Assembly (NCBI GenBank): GCA_905250025.1
Contig: CAJNOJ010000124.1
Location: 62,001-126,000 of the forward strand
Origin: Adineta ricciae
Taxonomy: Eukaryota > Rotifera > Eurotatoria > Adinetida > Adinetidae
Reading direction: 5' to 3'
DNA length: 64,000 nt
The notes beneath the pieces are model-generated. The model ran no database searches and had not been told where the DNA came from. It saw only the letters and a program-made list of their open reading frames with translations. Each line of letters begins with the position of its first letter. Within the stretch, counting starts at the first letter, position 1. Shown here in pieces: positions 42,852 to 52,919 of this stretch. A program made the position numbers and the translations under genes.

Positions 42852-43495
42852 TCACATTTGTTGATTTTTCGAAGAAGTTACTGGACGACCGATATCAATG
42901 ATGATCTATAAAAAGAAAGGATGAAGTAATTAAACTTGACAAAGTTTACACGACTTTTGCATACACATACACGATAAATTAACCGTCTATATTGACCATC
43001 ATCAGATATGCCACACCAATTCATTTTTGTTTCAAGTTTCCAGCTGCAAGATATAGGAGTACGTGGTAAATACTTCAGCGATTCTTTTGCTATTGCTTGT
43101 TGTAGCTGTTTTGTACGTCGATATTGCATGGCACAAAGTCCGATCAAAGCAAAAGTTGCTCCGCAAAACAGCAAAGTAATTCCAGCACCTGTTATTGGAG
43201 GAAATTGGTTATCACGACTATTTACTTGTAAAGCAGCACCCAGAATAACCAATGTCATTCCGATAACTAAACAGAAACCAGAAATAATACAAACAAGAAA
43301 TGTCATTCTGTTGGAAGAGAAAACACGATTGATCTGCTGAATTGACTTTTGATATTCATCACGACTGATGATACCGATCAAATGAAGCGGATAAGATGAA
43401 TCAAATTCTATTGTTACACATCCAGCTAGAATACGAACAAATATAAGATTAGATTCAATGAGAAAAGACTGATTTACTTTGAATAGTTGATACAT
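42852..43495 (-). CDS. Erf4/golgin-A7-like membrane protein, frameshifted allele
   Basis: Exon 1 43495-42971 and exon 2 42905-42852, with a 65-nt GTATGT..AG intron; 192 residues. ILAGCVTIEFDSSYPLHLIG then ISRDEYQKSIQQIN resembles the Erf4/golgin-A7/CHIC domain of palmitoylation cofactors. Two membrane helices follow (FLVCIISGFCLVIGMTLVIL and GAGITLLFCGATFALIGLCA), then a tail with MNWCG. An extra A near 42857-42859 ('acatttg' against 'acattg' in the allele) puts a TGA after SSKNQQM. This removes the last ~26 residues, which on the other allele include a PPSY motif. The downstream frame is otherwise preserved, so the lesion is recent, or a sequencing error. Confidence 0.65.
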
Positions 43496-43775
43496 AAACG
43501 AAATTTGAGTATGTGGAAGTATCAATCATTGATGGTTTCAATTTATATAAATAACTAGTCCTGACAATATCAAGTGACAAGCGAAGTATGCTTAGAATAT
43601 TCTTTCTTATCGAAGTCAGCGTGATGATACGCGATAACGAAACAAAGTTTTGTTTCAACCGTTTTTGACATATGTGTATAATGGGTACCGCATGAACTGA
43701 TAGAGAACTACTCGATCATGTCATAGCAAAGATAAACATTTTACTTTGCAGAATTCCAAGCGACTTCCTGGCGAA

Positions 43776-44054
43776 ATGAATATTTCAGAAGACAAATCAA
43801 CAGTTATGAAACACCATAGACAAGAAATATCAAACTCAATCTTCTCGTGGTATACTTCGACCACTAGCAATGTTTCTGAACTCTCTTCTTATCTTTTGTT
43901 TCGTTATTGATCGAACACTTCGGCACACACTTTACTATAACATGCCGCTTCGGTAGTACTCATCGTCACTTTTCTCACCGACTCTCAGAGGTCGATTGTT
44001 ATATCATTGCGTGGTGATATACTTGCCACAAGTGGTGAAGAAGTTGATGAATAG
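43776..44054 (+). pseudogene. Internally deleted GPCR relic (copy 1)
   Basis: Nucleotide similarity to the GPCR at 20162: MNIS start, 'agacaagaaatatcaaa', 'cttcttatctt..tcgttattgatcgaacacttcg', 'ctcatcgtcacttttctcacc'. It then jumps to 'agaggtcgattgttatatcattgc' (TM4 region) and to 'atacttgccacaagtggtgaagaa' near the receptor C-terminus. Most transmembrane helices are deleted and the frame is broken. Confidence 0.65.
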
Positions 44055-45081
44055 TAATGTCCATGATCTGTATGTAAATAGTTGTTTGTTTTGAGTTGGA
44101 CTGAAATTCTTTCTCTTTCATAAAAAAAAGTCGTCCAAGCCCTTTCTGCTAAAGTATGCATATTCCTTCTTTTAGAGCAGGAAAAAAAGATAATATTGTA
44201 TATTTATTCTTGATCTAGCTTTTCTAAATTCTCGTTAATGCCCAATAAGAATGCCCATGTATTACTCAAACGCCTGTATAAATCATTTGTATATACTTTA
44301 TCGATTGTTTTTATTTTAGTTGTTGACCTACCGGTATGATATCACGAACAAACAGTAGAGCAAACACTTCTCTTTTTCTTCTTGAAGTTGATGTCAGCTT
44401 TTCCAACTGAAATATTCCCATGGTATATCAATAGAGAAAGTATTGCGAAAATACTCGAACCACTTTTAGGATGTTTTTTTCAGGATTTTCTCGTGCTAAA
44501 ACTGTATTATGCTTAGCAAAATGTAGTCGAGACGGTGGAGTAATCGTCATGACAATCAGTAATGATGTGAATGGCAGAACTTTTTCGGATAGAGTTAAAT
44601 AATTGACTCTAGTCTGTTGATAGGAAGTGCACTTTCTGGATCCCAGGATCTTAATTATTAATTGTCTATTTCTTGAAAACAATGCTATATGATAAATTTA
44701 TATAGGAAATAAAAACATGTGCTTCTTGTATTGTTAGGACGGAAAGTAATAAGTATGATAAGTACCTGTGAAAGTCTATTTTCGATGAACTACCGATTCT
44801 CGTCAATTAGATGTATTGAATGTGGAAAATATGAAGAATGCTTGTATACACGTGGGTAACTTGTGCATGTGCATCATGTTTTGTCAATAAAAGAATGAAA
44901 CTCACTTTACTTTGTCAGTACATACTATAAACAGATGTGCATATTCTCTCAAGCGCATTCTTTCCAAGAACGCCAGAGCGAGGGTAGAATCTTTCTACGA
45001 AAGGTATATCTTCCCATTACATTGTACTATCTACTTCTTTCGCCGAAATGAAAAGTGAAAGATAACGAGATGATCTAGATC
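44055..45081. other. Noncoding interval with allele-specific blocks
   Basis: Homologous to 50523-51547 at both ends. The middle differs: about 44705-44870 has no match on the other contig, which instead has its own unmatched ~165 bp (about 51155-51322). No gene recognised; the frame at 44428-44682 (-) is not kept in the allele. Confidence 0.45.
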
Positions 45082-45089
45082 TATAAATA
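45082..45089 (+). promoter_or_regulatory. TATA box (TATAAATA)
   Basis: TATAAATA 56 bp upstream of the ATG at 45138, within 'gatctataaataactcg'. The same element at the same distance precedes the allele (51548-51555), so it is a strong candidate core promoter. Confidence 0.65.
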
Positions 45090-45137
45090 ACTCGTGTGCC
45101 TCTTTTCAGCAAATCATAACCATTAAAGTAATACAAT

Positions 45138-45980
45138 ATGTTGAAAACTGCTGTTCTTCTTCTAATGACTTGTGCCGCATTTGCTGCAGCCTTGAATCAG
45201 CATCGTACTGTTGACATCATCGAAAACGGAATGTTCATCAAGCAGACTGTTACTCAATATGATGATCTTCACGTCATAGAAGTACCACAACATGGTGATC
45301 GTGCTCACATCGTGGCTTATCTGGATTTTCGTTCGGGTCTTCAACTGATCAAAGACATGGAAAGTCAAAGATGTCAGCTGTCCAACATGGAAGCAGCAAC
45401 AAGAATTGCTCATTCGAGAATGGTTTCCGTGAAGTCAACTGACAATGGTCTTTCGATGCCCGATCTTCCAGTCGATGCAAGTGGTGTGGAAGAGATTCGT
45501 GTTTTCAAACTAGAACGACAAGATGCAATTCAAAATACATCATATCTTCGATTGGAACTTCAACAAGCATGCGCTGGCTTAGCAATTCATTGGGCTGATT
45601 CGGTGAATGAGAATGATGTCGATAGAATGGTGCAAAATGATGAATTAATGTATGACAAGCAAGAAAAGATCATACTTCAACCAACAAATCCAGAGAGTAG
45701 ACTCAGTCGACAAAATTCTTGTAATCCAAATCCTCAAGCAATGCCTCCGAATCAGTTTAATTGTCACGGCAATTGCGTGATTCAAAAGTGTAAAATGACA
45801 GGAAGCTCATGTTATTACTTTATTCACTGTCCGATGAATGGAAATGTTGGACAGCAGTGCGTGCAACATGTTCTTACAGCACCAGGTCAGTGTAAATTAT
45901 GTTGCGATGACCCAACATCACCTTGTTCATCACCTACAAATGGTGGATACTGGCAACGTTGTAGCTGTTTGAATTGGTAG
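45138..45980 (+). CDS. Secreted BRICHOS-like cysteine-rich protein (copy 1)
   Basis: 280 residues, no intron. Signal peptide MLKTAVLLLMTCAAFAAA. Residues about 40-165 have BRICHOS features: a beta stretch with a conserved Asp and Cys (HIVAYLDFRSGLQLI...SQRCQLSNME) and a second Cys in LELQQACAGLAIHW. After SRLSRQ, a possible cleavage point, comes a C-terminal domain (about 195-280) with 13 Cys (CHGNCVIQKCKMTGSSCYYF, CKLCCDDPTSPCSSP, CSCLNW), likely disulfide-rich and secreted. BRICHOS usually chaperones such a C-terminal product. A TATA box lies 56 bp upstream. The other allele (51604) is the same length. Confidence 0.65.
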   Translation: MLKTAVLLLMTCAAFAAALNQHRTVDIIENGMFIKQTVTQYDDLHVIEVPQHGDRAHIVAYLDFRSGLQLIKDMESQRCQLSNMEAATRIAHSRMVSVKSTDNGLSMPDLPVDASGVEEIRVFKLERQDAIQNTSYLRLELQQACAGLAIHWADSVNENDVDRMVQNDELMYDKQEKIILQPTNPESRLSRQNSCNPNPQAMPPNQFNCHGNCVIQKCKMTGSSCYYFIHCPMNGNVGQQCVQHVLTAPGQCKLCCDDPTSPCSSPTNGGYWQRCSCLNW

Positions 45981-46379
45981 TCTTCTCAACCAGACGATCT
46001 TTATTCAAAAAATAAAAACAATGATGCGAAACTTAAAGTCTTCGGTAGAATATATTTACCTAATTTAGAGAGACATTCAATACTATGACAGTAATACCAT
46101 TAACAAGAAGTGTTGCACATGGATGAGAATAAAATCTGTAGTAGCATATTTTGTTCACATCCGCATTCTTCAAATTGAGGCGTTAAATATTGATTCATTG
46201 TACAGAAGAATTCCGTACTAAATTTATCCTTGCAAATTACAGAATACGTACGAATGCGTCTGAAACGATCACCGCTTTAGACATTTCTACGTAAGTCCGT
46301 TCTATTTTGATCGTCGAGAAGAACGTTTTCAGTAAAGCTTTCGTTGTTGGCAACGAGTGACGCTACTGAAAATATCTCA
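45981..46379. other. 3' flank of the Cys-rich gene
   Basis: AATAAA near 46010. Aligns with 52447-52900 apart from a ~30-bp insertion there. No gene seen. Confidence 0.4.
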
Positions 46380-47049
46380 CTCTTACTTAATGAGACTCGA
46401 AGAAACTCATATATCACAAGTGTGTCCCATCACTCCATGATCGATTGGGCAACTTATCCTATACCATGTATATACGACATTCCAAACATTGATTCCATCT
46501 TCATTTTTTGTGACAATCTAGATCAACAGGCACAATTGGATGAAAAGTCGGTGAAGGTAAAGAGTGTCTTCATAGGTATTACTACTACTTGCGAGGGTGT
46601 GAAGCGAATGGGTATGGTGTTCAGTAACATAGAGCAGTTAGATATTGCTGAACAAATCTATAGAGTTACAGAAGAATGAAAAATTTGCTGGCTGCTCTCA
46701 AACGGATACTTATAATCAACTTGATGGAATTAAATTTCAGCGAGCGCTATGTGAGGAAGCTATACTAGTTTATAAAAAATCTCTTGAGCTTCAATAAGAA
46801 TCACTTTCGTTCAATCAACCTGATATGGATACGTCCTACGGCAATATCGGTAATGTGTATTCCAAGATAGGTGACTACCCGAACGCCTGCTTATTTTATC
46901 AATACGCACTGCAAATTGGCCAACAAGTATTACCGTTGATACATACCCATCTTCATCTGTTTAGGAAGAACTTCGAAATTGCACAATGGAAACTGCTTTT
47001 TGTCTCGTCTGAAAAGCGAATAAAATATGCTTTATATAAGATATTTTGA
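46380..47049 (+). pseudogene. Decayed ADP-ribosyltransferase/TPR gene (copy 1)
   Basis: Piece 1 (about 46400-46600) matches the N-terminal domain of the gene at 61655: IPCIYDIPNIDSIFIFCDN then QAQLDEKSVKVKSVF. Piece 2 (about 46600-46670) is a TPR start (MVFSNIEQLDIAEQIY). Piece 3 (46740-46960) reads RALCEEAILVYKKSLELQ, stop, then YGNIGNVYSKIGDYPNACLF then YQYALQIGQQ: kinesin-light-chain-type TPRs. Stops and frame changes break it, and the transferase catalytic region between pieces 1 and 2 is gone. Confidence 0.7.
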
Positions 47050-47429
47050 AGACGCATTTAAACAAATTCAGTTAAATTTGAATCGAGCGAGCTTTCACGA
47101 TTACTTTAGCAAATGAAAAGAAGATCATAAGCGACTCAGATGGTAGTTTCCATCTGGCTATATATCTAGTCAACAATCAGTATCGAATAAAATTGAATGA
47201 AGGATCATATACTGATCAGTCATAGTGTAAAGAAAGTATAATACACGCAGCGCACACTTCGGAGAACCATATATCAAGTCGTCTACACCTACTCCGTGCA
47301 CAATGGTACACGAGGCAGGTAACTTCTAAGCATTGCTCACACTCTATTTGTATAAATCGTGCTCTATTGATACATGAGATACTCCTAACAAGAATTTATT
47401 TCATTTGTCGAATTAGAATAAAAAGCTGT

Positions 47430-48619
47430 TTCAAGCATAGTAACTGGGGGAAATGAGAACGTCAGTGAGAATGATAAGCTGATCTTCAGTGAATTTCGCG
47501 CGATGTTCGTGCCAGGAATTATGATGTGTACGACGAAATTCCGATAGAGCATATTTCACTGATTCCTACAGAAAACATCTCATATCATCATATTTGAGCT
47601 TTATTTCAGGAGGACCTACTCGGATAAGAATTGGGTCGTGTAAGTGCTCACACAAATCCATTAGAGCATCCGGAACATGCTCAGGAATATCATACGGACT
47701 TGAAAGAACCATAGCACATAGACCGAGAACACCTATACAAAGTACAGTTATCCATTGTATCATTTATAACAAATAGCTACTGACCACCATGTCGCTTGAT
47801 GATGTTCTGTGTTGATGTGATTTTTTCACCGTCAACTTTAGTCAGATAGTTCGTTTTACTCATCCGATGAAAATATTCCTGTTTATCAAATAAAGTTTAT
47901 TGAAGAGTGAGAGAGAGAGAGAAAAGCAATGCTATGATATTTACTCTATCTTTTTTGGTGATTGGAATCAAACTGCACTGGTAAAAACCTGCGAGAGTAA
48001 TCGAAGCAACTGATCGCACTTCGAGCTGTTCATCGGAGAGATGTTGAAACACAAGGTTACGAATGCGTGCTGCAAAGGATCGAGCATTGAATAGATTATT
48101 GAAGATCAAATACTGAGCAAATTCAAGAGCTGAGCGACGTGTATGCCACTTGTTACTTTTACACGTATATTCGATCTGGTCAATAAATGCTTCAAGAAAC
48201 GGAATTTGTAGATGCAAAGTAGTAATGCTTGTTCGACTGAGTGATAAACGAGCTTGAAGGTTTTCGTCGTGAGCAACGATATTTTCAAGATCACACAGCT
48301 AAATAAAAGCGATTGATGTATGGAAAAGTTTTCCGAGAACGTATACCTGTGGAAATAATTCAATCATTCCACGTTGTATCGGTTGCAAACATCTATCGAG
48401 TATTTTGATGTAGAATCCATTCACTAGTGGAAGAAAACTCGAAGAAACAACTTGTCTTCGATGTCAATGTTACCTGATTCAATAAAAGCCAACGCTTTCT
48501 GATTTTGTGCATCGATCTCTTCGACTTCATCAGACCTATCGATAGAAGCTCTTTCGTACGTACGAATCACTTCTTGCAATCGTTTACGAATTTCATTGAG
48601 AAAAACATCTATCTTTGGA
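47430..48619 (-). CDS. PSME4: Proteasome activator PSME4/PA200, C-terminal part (copy 1)
   Basis: Last exons of the PA200/Blm10 gene, cut by the N at 48620. From the stop: the last exon (47430-47564) gives [19 protein letters not shown], then [18 protein letters not shown], ending in the Tyr-Tyr-Ala tail that opens the 20S gate. Before it are the exon with [14 protein letters not shown], an exon ending IIKRHGG, and one with [20 protein letters not shown]. The same order as vertebrate PSME4 makes the call firm. Introns are about 50-60 nt. The corresponding region on the next contig is 54147-55329. Confidence 0.9.
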
Positions 48620-48620
48620 N
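48620..48620. other. Contig join (single N)
   Basis: Joins PSME4 (cut after PKIDVFLNE..., reading on the minus strand) to the 5' part of a HEPN-MYND gene. The following contig repeats about 6.7 kb of the previous one. Confidence 0.9.
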
Positions 48621-48890
48621 CAAAATGTTTGTCAATGTACTTAAATCCCATTCATTTAGATTTCCAGTCATCACCGATGCTTTTTGTGTTTTCGTTAAGC
48701 TTATGTCTTTACTTTTTTTGATGACATTATCAAAAAAATTTGTTCCACACACGGATGTGCTATCCCACAATTGACCTCCGTTATATTGAGAATAGCGATT
48801 TTTAAATAGTTCACGAACTGGATCTGGTAAACGTCGTAGTAGAAGATCTAGTTTGAAATAATTACGGACTTCAGGTGAGATATTAGCCAT
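48621..48890 (-). CDS. HEPN-TPR-Sel1-MYND protein, N-terminal fragment (copy 3)
   Basis: First 90 codons (MANISPEVRNYF ... TLTNIL) of an allele of 38501-41782, cut at the join. Only one residue differs in this stretch (Asn for Ser at position 51). The RNxxxH motif lies beyond the cut. Confidence 0.8.
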
Positions 48891-49217
48891 ATTGTTGACG
48901 GATTCAAACGTATTGTAGTAAAGTAAAATAATTTCTACGCACGAAAAAAAGCAATATTTTACCTATTTTGTGTCTGGGTTTTTTTTTGTCATAATAATAA
49001 GTAACAACAAGAAAGTGAAAGAAAATAAGTGGATAAAAAGAAAATTTTAAGGCACTTATGTGGTAAGCGTTATGTTCTTTTTCTTTATGTTTTTTCTTGT
49101 TCTAAACGTGTATGCACGTGCTTTATTTTATCAGACATGTTTTGCATTATCAACAACCAAAAAAGTCCCAACAAATGATTGGTTTATATCAGATATAAAA
49201 GTGAAGTAGAAGTCTGT

Positions 49218-49939
49218 TTATTTGCCCATCGTTAATGTATGATACGACGGAGGTAAATCATTGCTGTGCCCGAGTAATACTGTTGTTTCGTTCGCATCAC
49301 ATTGTTGAGTTTTCGAAGAAGTTACTGGACGACCGATATCAATGATGATCTATAAAAAGAAAGAATAAAGTAGTTAAATTTGACAAAGTTTACACGACTT
49401 TTGCATACACATACATGATAAGTTAACCGTCTATATTGACCATCATCAGATGTGCCACACCAATTCATTTTTGTTTCAAGTCTCCAGCTGCAAGGTATAG
49501 GCGTACGTGGTAAATACTTCAGTGATTCTTTTGCTATTGCTTGTTGCAGCTGTTTTGTACGTCGATATTGCATGACACAAAGTCCGATTAAAGTAAAAGT
49601 TGCTCCGCAAAACAGCAAAGTAATTCCAGCGCCTGTTATTGGAGGAAATTGGTTATTACGACTATTAACTTGCAAAGCAGCACCCAGAATAACCAATGTC
49701 ATTCCGATAACTAAACAGAAACCAGAAATAATACAAACAAGGAATGTCATTCTGTTTGAAGAGAAAACACGATTGATCTGCTGAATTGATTTTTGATATT
49801 CATCTCGACTGATGATACCGATCAAATGAAACGGATAAGATGAATCAAATTCTATTGTTACACATCCAGCTAGAATACGAATAAATATAAGATTAGATTC
49901 AATGAGAAAGACCTGTTTTACTTTGAATAGTTGATACAT
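49218..49939 (-). CDS. Erf4/golgin-A7-like membrane protein (intact allele)
   Basis: Exons 49939-49415 and 49349-49218, with a 65-nt GTATGT intron; 218 residues. Erf4/golgin-A7-like domain (CVTIEFDSSYPFHLIG...EYQKSIQQINR, about 27-60), two membrane helices, and a cytosolic tail reading MNWCG ... IIIDIGRPVTSS, ending DLPPSYHTLTMGK. The PPSY motif is a WW-domain (NEDD4-type) binding site. Homologues help palmitoyltransferases or anchor at the Golgi; here the extra membrane spans make the exact role uncertain. This allele gives the correct C-terminus, against which 42852-43495 is frameshifted. It is not interrupted by the transposon found near the other allele. Confidence 0.7.
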
Positions 49940-50245
49940 AAACGAAATTTGGGTATGTGGAAGTATCGATCATTGATGGTTTCAATTTATATAAATAATC
50001 AGTCCTGACAACATCAAGTGACAAGCGAAAAATGTTTAGAATATTCTTTCTTATCGAAGTCAGCGTGATGATACGAGATAACGAAACAAAGTTTTGTTTC
50101 AACCGTTTTTGACATATATATCTATACAATAGTGCCACATGAACTGATGGAAAACTACCCGATCAAGTCATATATGTGCACCTTTCAATGGCATAGCAAA
50201 AATAAACATTTTACTTTGCCGAATTCCAAGTGCCTTTCCAGCAAA
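49940..50245. other. Noncoding interval
   Basis: 5' flank of the Erf4-like gene, parallel to 43496-43775. No gene seen. Confidence 0.4.
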
Positions 50246-50522
50246 ATGAATATCTCAGAAGGCAAATTAACAGTTATCAAACACCACAAGCAAAAAATAT
50301 CAAACTCAGTCTTCTCGTGGTATACTTCGACCACTAGCAGTGTTTCTGAACTTTCTTCTTATCTTTAATTTCCTTGCTGATCGAACACTTCGACAGATAC
50401 TCCACTAACATGCTGTTTCGGTAGTATTCATCGTCACTTGTCTCACCCACGCTCAGAGGTCGATTGTTATATCAATGCATGGTGGTATACTTGCTACAAG
50501 TAGTGAAGAAGTTGATGAATAG
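50246..50522 (+). pseudogene. Internally deleted GPCR relic (copy 2)
   Basis: Allele of 43776-44054 with the same internal deletions relative to the GPCR at 20162, sharing the joined structure and differing by point changes. The deletion therefore predates the split of the two alleles. Confidence 0.65.
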
Positions 50523-51547
50523 TAATGTCCATGATCTGTATGTATCAGTTGTTTGTTTTGAGTTGGACTGAAATTCTTTCTCTTTCATAAAAAAAGTCGT
50601 TCAAGTCCTTTGTGCTAAAGTATGCATATTCCTTCTTTTAGAGCAGAAAAAAAGACAAAAGTTGTATATTTATTCTTGATCTAGCTTTTCTAAATTTTCG
50701 TTAATACCAAATAAGAATACCCATGCATTACTCAAACGCCTGTATAAATCATTTGTATATACTTTATCGATCGTTTTTACTTTAGTTGTTGACCTGCCAG
50801 CATGATATCATGAATAAAAAGTAAAGCAAACGCTTCTCTTTTTCTTCTTGACATTGATGTCAGCTGCATCAACTGGACTATTCTCATGGTGTTAATAGAG
50901 AAAGTATTGCGAAAATACTCGAACTACTTTTAGGATATTTTTTCAAGATTTTCTCGTGCTAAAGCTATATTATGCTTAGCAAAATGTACTCGAGACGGTC
51001 GAGTAGTCGCCATGTCAATCAGTAATGATGTGGTTGAACTTTTTCGGGTAGAGTTAAACAATTGACTCTTGTCTGTTGATAGGAAGTGCACTTTCTGGAT
51101 CCCAGGATCTTAATTATTGATTGTATATTTCTTGAAAACAATGCTACATGATAAATCTGCCAAGGGTTTATGATTGAAAATAAACATTCGAAATAGTTCT
51201 CATATATATGTATGGCTAATATTGAAATTCTTCAAAGAAAAAGGACGACTAATGGTTTCAAATTATTCTGTGTCACGCTGCAGGTTAATATATTTGTAAA
51301 CTCATAGATTATTTTCACACAGGAAATAAAAACATGTGCATCATGTTTTGTCACTAAAAGATTGAAAGTCACTTTACTTTGTCAGTATATACTATAAACA
51401 GATGTGCATATTCTCTCAAGCGCATTCTTTCCAAGAACGACAGAGCGCGGCTGGAATCTTTCTACGAAAGGTATATCTTCACATCACATTGTACTATCTA
51501 CTTCTTTCGCCGAATGAAAAGTGAAAGATAACGAGATGATCTGGATC
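50523..51547. other. Noncoding interval with allele-specific block
   Basis: Parallel to 44055-45081. The segment about 51155-51322 is absent from the other contig. No gene seen. Confidence 0.4.
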
Positions 51548-51555
51548 TATAAATA
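51548..51555 (+). promoter_or_regulatory. TATA box (TATAAATA)
   Basis: TATAAATA 56 bp before ATG 51604, conserved with 45082-45089. Confidence 0.65.
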
Positions 51556-51603
51556 ACTCGTGTGTCTCTTTTCGGCAAATCATAACCAATAAAGTTATAC
51601 AAT

Positions 51604-52446
51604 ATGTTGAAAACTTCTGCTCTTCTTCTAATGACTTGCGCTGCATTTGCTGCAGCATTGAATCAACATCGTACTGTTGGCATCATCGAAAACGGAATGT
51701 TAATCGAACAGACTGTTACTCAATATGATGATCTTCACATCATCGAAGTACCACAACATGGTGATCGTGCTCACATCGTGGCTTATCTGGATTTTCGTTC
51801 GGGTCTTCAACTGATCAAAGACGTGAAAAGTCAAAGATGTCAACTGTCCAACATGGAAGCAACAACAAGAATTGCTCATTCGAGAATGGTTTCCGTGAAG
51901 TCAGCTGACAATGGTCTTTCGATGCCCGATCTTCCAATCGATGCAAGTGGTGTGGAAGAGGCTCGTGTTTTCAAACTAGAACGACAAGATGCAATTCAAA
52001 ATACATCATATCTTCGGTTGGAACTTCAACAAGCATGTGCTGGCTTAGCAATTCATTGGGCTGATTCGGTGAATGAGAATGATGTCGATAGAATGGTGCA
52101 AAATGGTGAATTAATGTATGATAAACAAGAAAAGATCATGCTTCAACCAACAAATCCAGAGGGTAGACTCAGTCGACAAAATTCTTGTAATCCAAATCCT
52201 CAAGCAATGCCTCCGAATCAGTTTAATTGTCACGGCAGTTGCGTGATTCAAAAGTGTAAAATGACAGGAAGCTCATGTTATTATTTTATTCATTGTCCAA
52301 TGAATGGAAATATTGGACAGCAGTGCGTACAACATGTTCTTACAGCACCAGGTCAGTGTAAATTATGTTGCGATGACCCGACATCACCTTGTTCATCACC
52401 AACAAATGGTGGATACTGGCAACGCTGTAGCTGTTTGAATTGGTAG
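51604..52446 (+). CDS. Secreted BRICHOS-like cysteine-rich protein (copy 2)
   Basis: A 280-residue allele of 45138-45980. Signal peptide MLKTSALLLMTCAAFAAA, BRICHOS-like middle with AYLDFRSGLQLI and QRCQLSNME, and a C-terminal domain with all 13 Cys conserved. The middle carries most changes (for example DVKSQRC for DMESQRC); the Cys domain is nearly unchanged. Both alleles look functional. Secreted; role unknown. Confidence 0.65.
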   Translation: MLKTSALLLMTCAAFAAALNQHRTVGIIENGMLIEQTVTQYDDLHIIEVPQHGDRAHIVAYLDFRSGLQLIKDVKSQRCQLSNMEATTRIAHSRMVSVKSADNGLSMPDLPIDASGVEEARVFKLERQDAIQNTSYLRLELQQACAGLAIHWADSVNENDVDRMVQNGELMYDKQEKIMLQPTNPEGRLSRQNSCNPNPQAMPPNQFNCHGSCVIQKCKMTGSSCYYFIHCPMNGNIGQQCVQHVLTAPGQCKLCCDDPTSPCSSPTNGGYWQRCSCLNW

Positions 52447-52919
52447 ATTTCTCATCCTCACGATCTTTTTTCGTACTTTCGAAAAGAAAAAAGATCTTTA
52501 TTCAAAAAATAAAAACAATGATGCGAAGCTTAAACTCTTCAATAGAATATATATTTACCTAATTTGGAGAGACATTCAATACTGTCAGTAATACCATTAT
52601 CAAGAAGTATCTCGCATGAATGAGAATAAAATCTGTAGTAGTATATTTTATTCACATCCACATTCTTCAAATTAAGGAGTCAAACCTAAATGCATTGTAC
52701 AGAACGATTTCGTACTAAATCTATCCTTGTAAATTACAGAATACGTACGAATGCGTCTGAAATGATTACCGCTTTAGACATTTCTACGTAAGTCTGTTCT
52801 ATTTTTATCGTCGAGAAGAACGTTTTCAGTAAAGCTTTCGTTGTTGGACAACGATAGTGACGCTATGAAAATATCTCACTCTTACTTAATGAAGCTCGAC
52901 GAAACTCATATATCAAATG
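52447..52919. other. 3' flank of the Cys-rich gene
   Basis: Contains a short extra segment with a near-palindrome (cgatcttttttcgtactttcgaaaagaaaaaagatc, 52460-52495) that is absent from the other copy. No gene seen. Confidence 0.4.
52482..52496. terminator. Palindromic hairpin near gene 3' end
   Basis: 'gatcttttttcg...cgaaaagaaaaaagatc' can fold into a ~12-bp stem just after the stop of the Cys-rich gene. It is present on this allele only. It resembles a histone-like or small foldback hairpin; a termination role is speculative in a eukaryote. Confidence 0.25.

Noticed and set aside
44428-44682. An 84-codon minus-strand frame
   Set aside because: Not kept open in the allele around 50900-51160 and has no recognisable feature.
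47566-47763. A 65-residue 'secreted peptide' ([20 protein letters not shown]...), also at 54282-54479
   Set aside because: It looks like a signal peptide plus a short peptide, but [14 protein letters not shown] and the residues after it match a C-terminal exon of PSME4. The frame reads from an intron through that exon and out into the next intron.
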